A stretch of DNA of 64,000 bases, taken from the NCBI RefSeq assembly GCF_003667825.1, contig NZ_CP033043.1, positions 2,167,501-2,231,500 of the forward strand, written 5' to 3'. The stretch comes from Metabacillus litoralis (GTDB lineage: Bacteria; Bacillota; Bacilli; Bacillales; Bacillaceae). The position numbers and the translations under genes were made by a program. Each line of letters begins with the position of its first letter. Position 1 is the stretch's first letter. The notes below the pieces were generated by a model. That model was given only the letters and a program-made list of their open reading frames with translations, did not search any database and was not told the DNA's origin. Positions 63,324 through 64,000 of the stretch are shown piece by piece.

Positions 63324-63394
63324 TTTCCCCCCTCTATCTTAAGCTCTGTCCGGTACGGACATACGGAAATAACATATAAAACTAGGACATACTC

Positions 63395-63423
63395 ATGATA
63401 TATCAATCTTCTCATGAGGTCAA
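63395..63423 (-). promoter_or_regulatory. Candidate sigma-A promoter of qcrABC
   Basis: On the minus strand TTGACC (63418-63423) and TATCAT (63395-63400) are 17 bases apart, about 75 bases before qcrA. Confidence 0.6.
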
Positions 63424-63461
63424 TAAAATCCTGATTTCTAATCCTGGAAATGAAAAGGTTT

Positions 63462-63917
63462 TTATGATTTATTCCAAGATTGTAATAAAATGTTCAAAAT
63501 TTGTTCGATTTGGTCTTGTAAGAGCTTCCTTTTTAACTGATCATCCATATGTTCCAACGGCATAGAAGGGAGCCAAATAAGTTGTCCATTTTGATCGGCC
63601 CCTCCGCTATCTTTTAATTTTTCATCGCTAGTTAGGAAAATGACATGTTTAAATTCCTTTTGTAACTCCTCTGCCCACTTCGATAAGTCATCAGCAACGG
63701 TAGATGCGTTTTGCAGATATGAAAAACTAGGAAAGAGAAACACTCTGCCTTTTAATTGTCTCTCTAATTCAGTACTAACAAGACTAATAAATTCTCCCTT
63801 AGATACGGTGTGTTTAAAATCTGAATCTACTGAAACTGATATTAAAGGAATAATGGCCGTATCAATATACTCTTTTGATTGATTATATAAATCTACATCA
63901 CTTGAATTCCACTTCAA
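63462..63917 (-). CDS. ypiF: DUF2487 family protein YpiF
   Basis: A 151-residue soluble protein of the DUF2487 family, function unknown, always upstream of qcrA in Bacillus. Landmarks are MKWNSSDVDLYNQSKEYIDT and AIIPLISVSVDSD near the start and EFKHVIFLTSDEK in the middle. The TTG at 63917 follows AGGGAG by nine bases and restores the family N-terminus; the ATG at 63956 would add 13 residues before the ribosome site. About 140 bases separate it from qcrA. Confidence 0.85.
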   Translation of the reverse strand: MKWNSSDVDLYNQSKEYIDTAIIPLISVSVDSDFKHTVSKGEFISLVSTELERQLKGRVFLFPSFSYLQNASTVADDLSKWAEELQKEFKHVIFLTSDEKLKDSGGADQNGQLIWLPSMPLEHMDDQLKRKLLQDQIEQILNILLQSWNKS

Positions 63918-64000
63918 TTCATTCAACTCCCTACAATATTCTTTTACTATGTACATATTATAATGCTTATATAATAAATTGTTAAATATTGAATTAGCTC

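Overview
The window is chromosomal DNA from a low-GC, endospore-forming member of the Bacillaceae. Gene order and protein sequences follow the Bacillus subtilis ugtP to qcrABC/ypiF segment read backwards. Several things point to a spore former with Bacillus physiology: SspL and SspM spore proteins, CotD, CsgA, YppG and YpjB, bacillithiol genes (bshA, bshB1), a class B RNase P RNA and a guanine riboswitch ahead of xpt-pbuX. Species cannot be fixed from the sequence; a Bacillus/Metabacillus-like organism is likely. I see no prophage, insertion sequence, CRISPR array, rRNA or tRNA.

Layout. 1-9 kb: 3' part of ugtP, a YfhP-like membrane protein, a solitary HPr (ptsH), a cold-shock gene, ypzA, ypeQ-ypeP, a second RNase H-fold gene (ypdQ), an EamA transporter, sspL, and the 5'-3' nuclease ypcP. 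9-16 kb: ypbS, the fused two-headed dynamin dynA, an intergenic patch with four palindromic repeats, a tiny membrane peptide behind twin Fur boxes, and the type III polyketide synthase/methyltransferase pair bpsA-bpsB. 16-20 kb: small accessory genes (acetyltransferase, orphan VWA-like protein, twin CxxCxGxG proteins, SHOCT protein, an HPr-like protein without the active histidine, a PH-domain protein, a second csp). 20-30 kb: xpt-pbuX with its riboswitch, ypwA, ypvA, ypsC, rnpB, gpsB, ypsA. 30-39 kb: cotD, mrfB-mrfA behind a LexA-like box, an Hsp20-like gene, a four-gene cluster containing csgA and a diverged Acb2/Tad1-hairpin-like protein, yppG, yppE, sspM, yppC. 39-50 kb: recU-ponA, dnaD-nth-ypoC, asnS, ypmA-ypmB, dinG. 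50-58.5 kb: panBCD behind a candidate attenuated leader, then ypjD-dapB-mgsA-bshB1-bshA-cca-birA. 58-64 kb: a YitT-family gene, ypjB, ypjA, qcrABC and ypiF.

How the genes work together. Themes are cell-envelope growth (ugtP, ponA, gpsB, ypmB), DNA repair and recombination (recU, nth, dinG, ypvA, mrfAB, ypcP), cofactor supply (panBCD, birA, bacillithiol), respiration (qcrABC), purine salvage (xpt-pbuX) and the spore (ssp genes, cotD, csgA, yppG). Many genes overlap or sit a few bases apart, so translation is probably coupled. Start codons are often TTG or GTG 6 to 9 bases after a strong GGAGG-type site, and I moved many starts inward on that basis.

Most of the window is ordinary conserved core. 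The least explained parts are the Fur-box peptide unit (13.7-14.0 kb), the csgA cluster (35.3-36.1 kb), the panB leader (52.5-52.8 kb) and a terminator without a gene at 20.07 kb.
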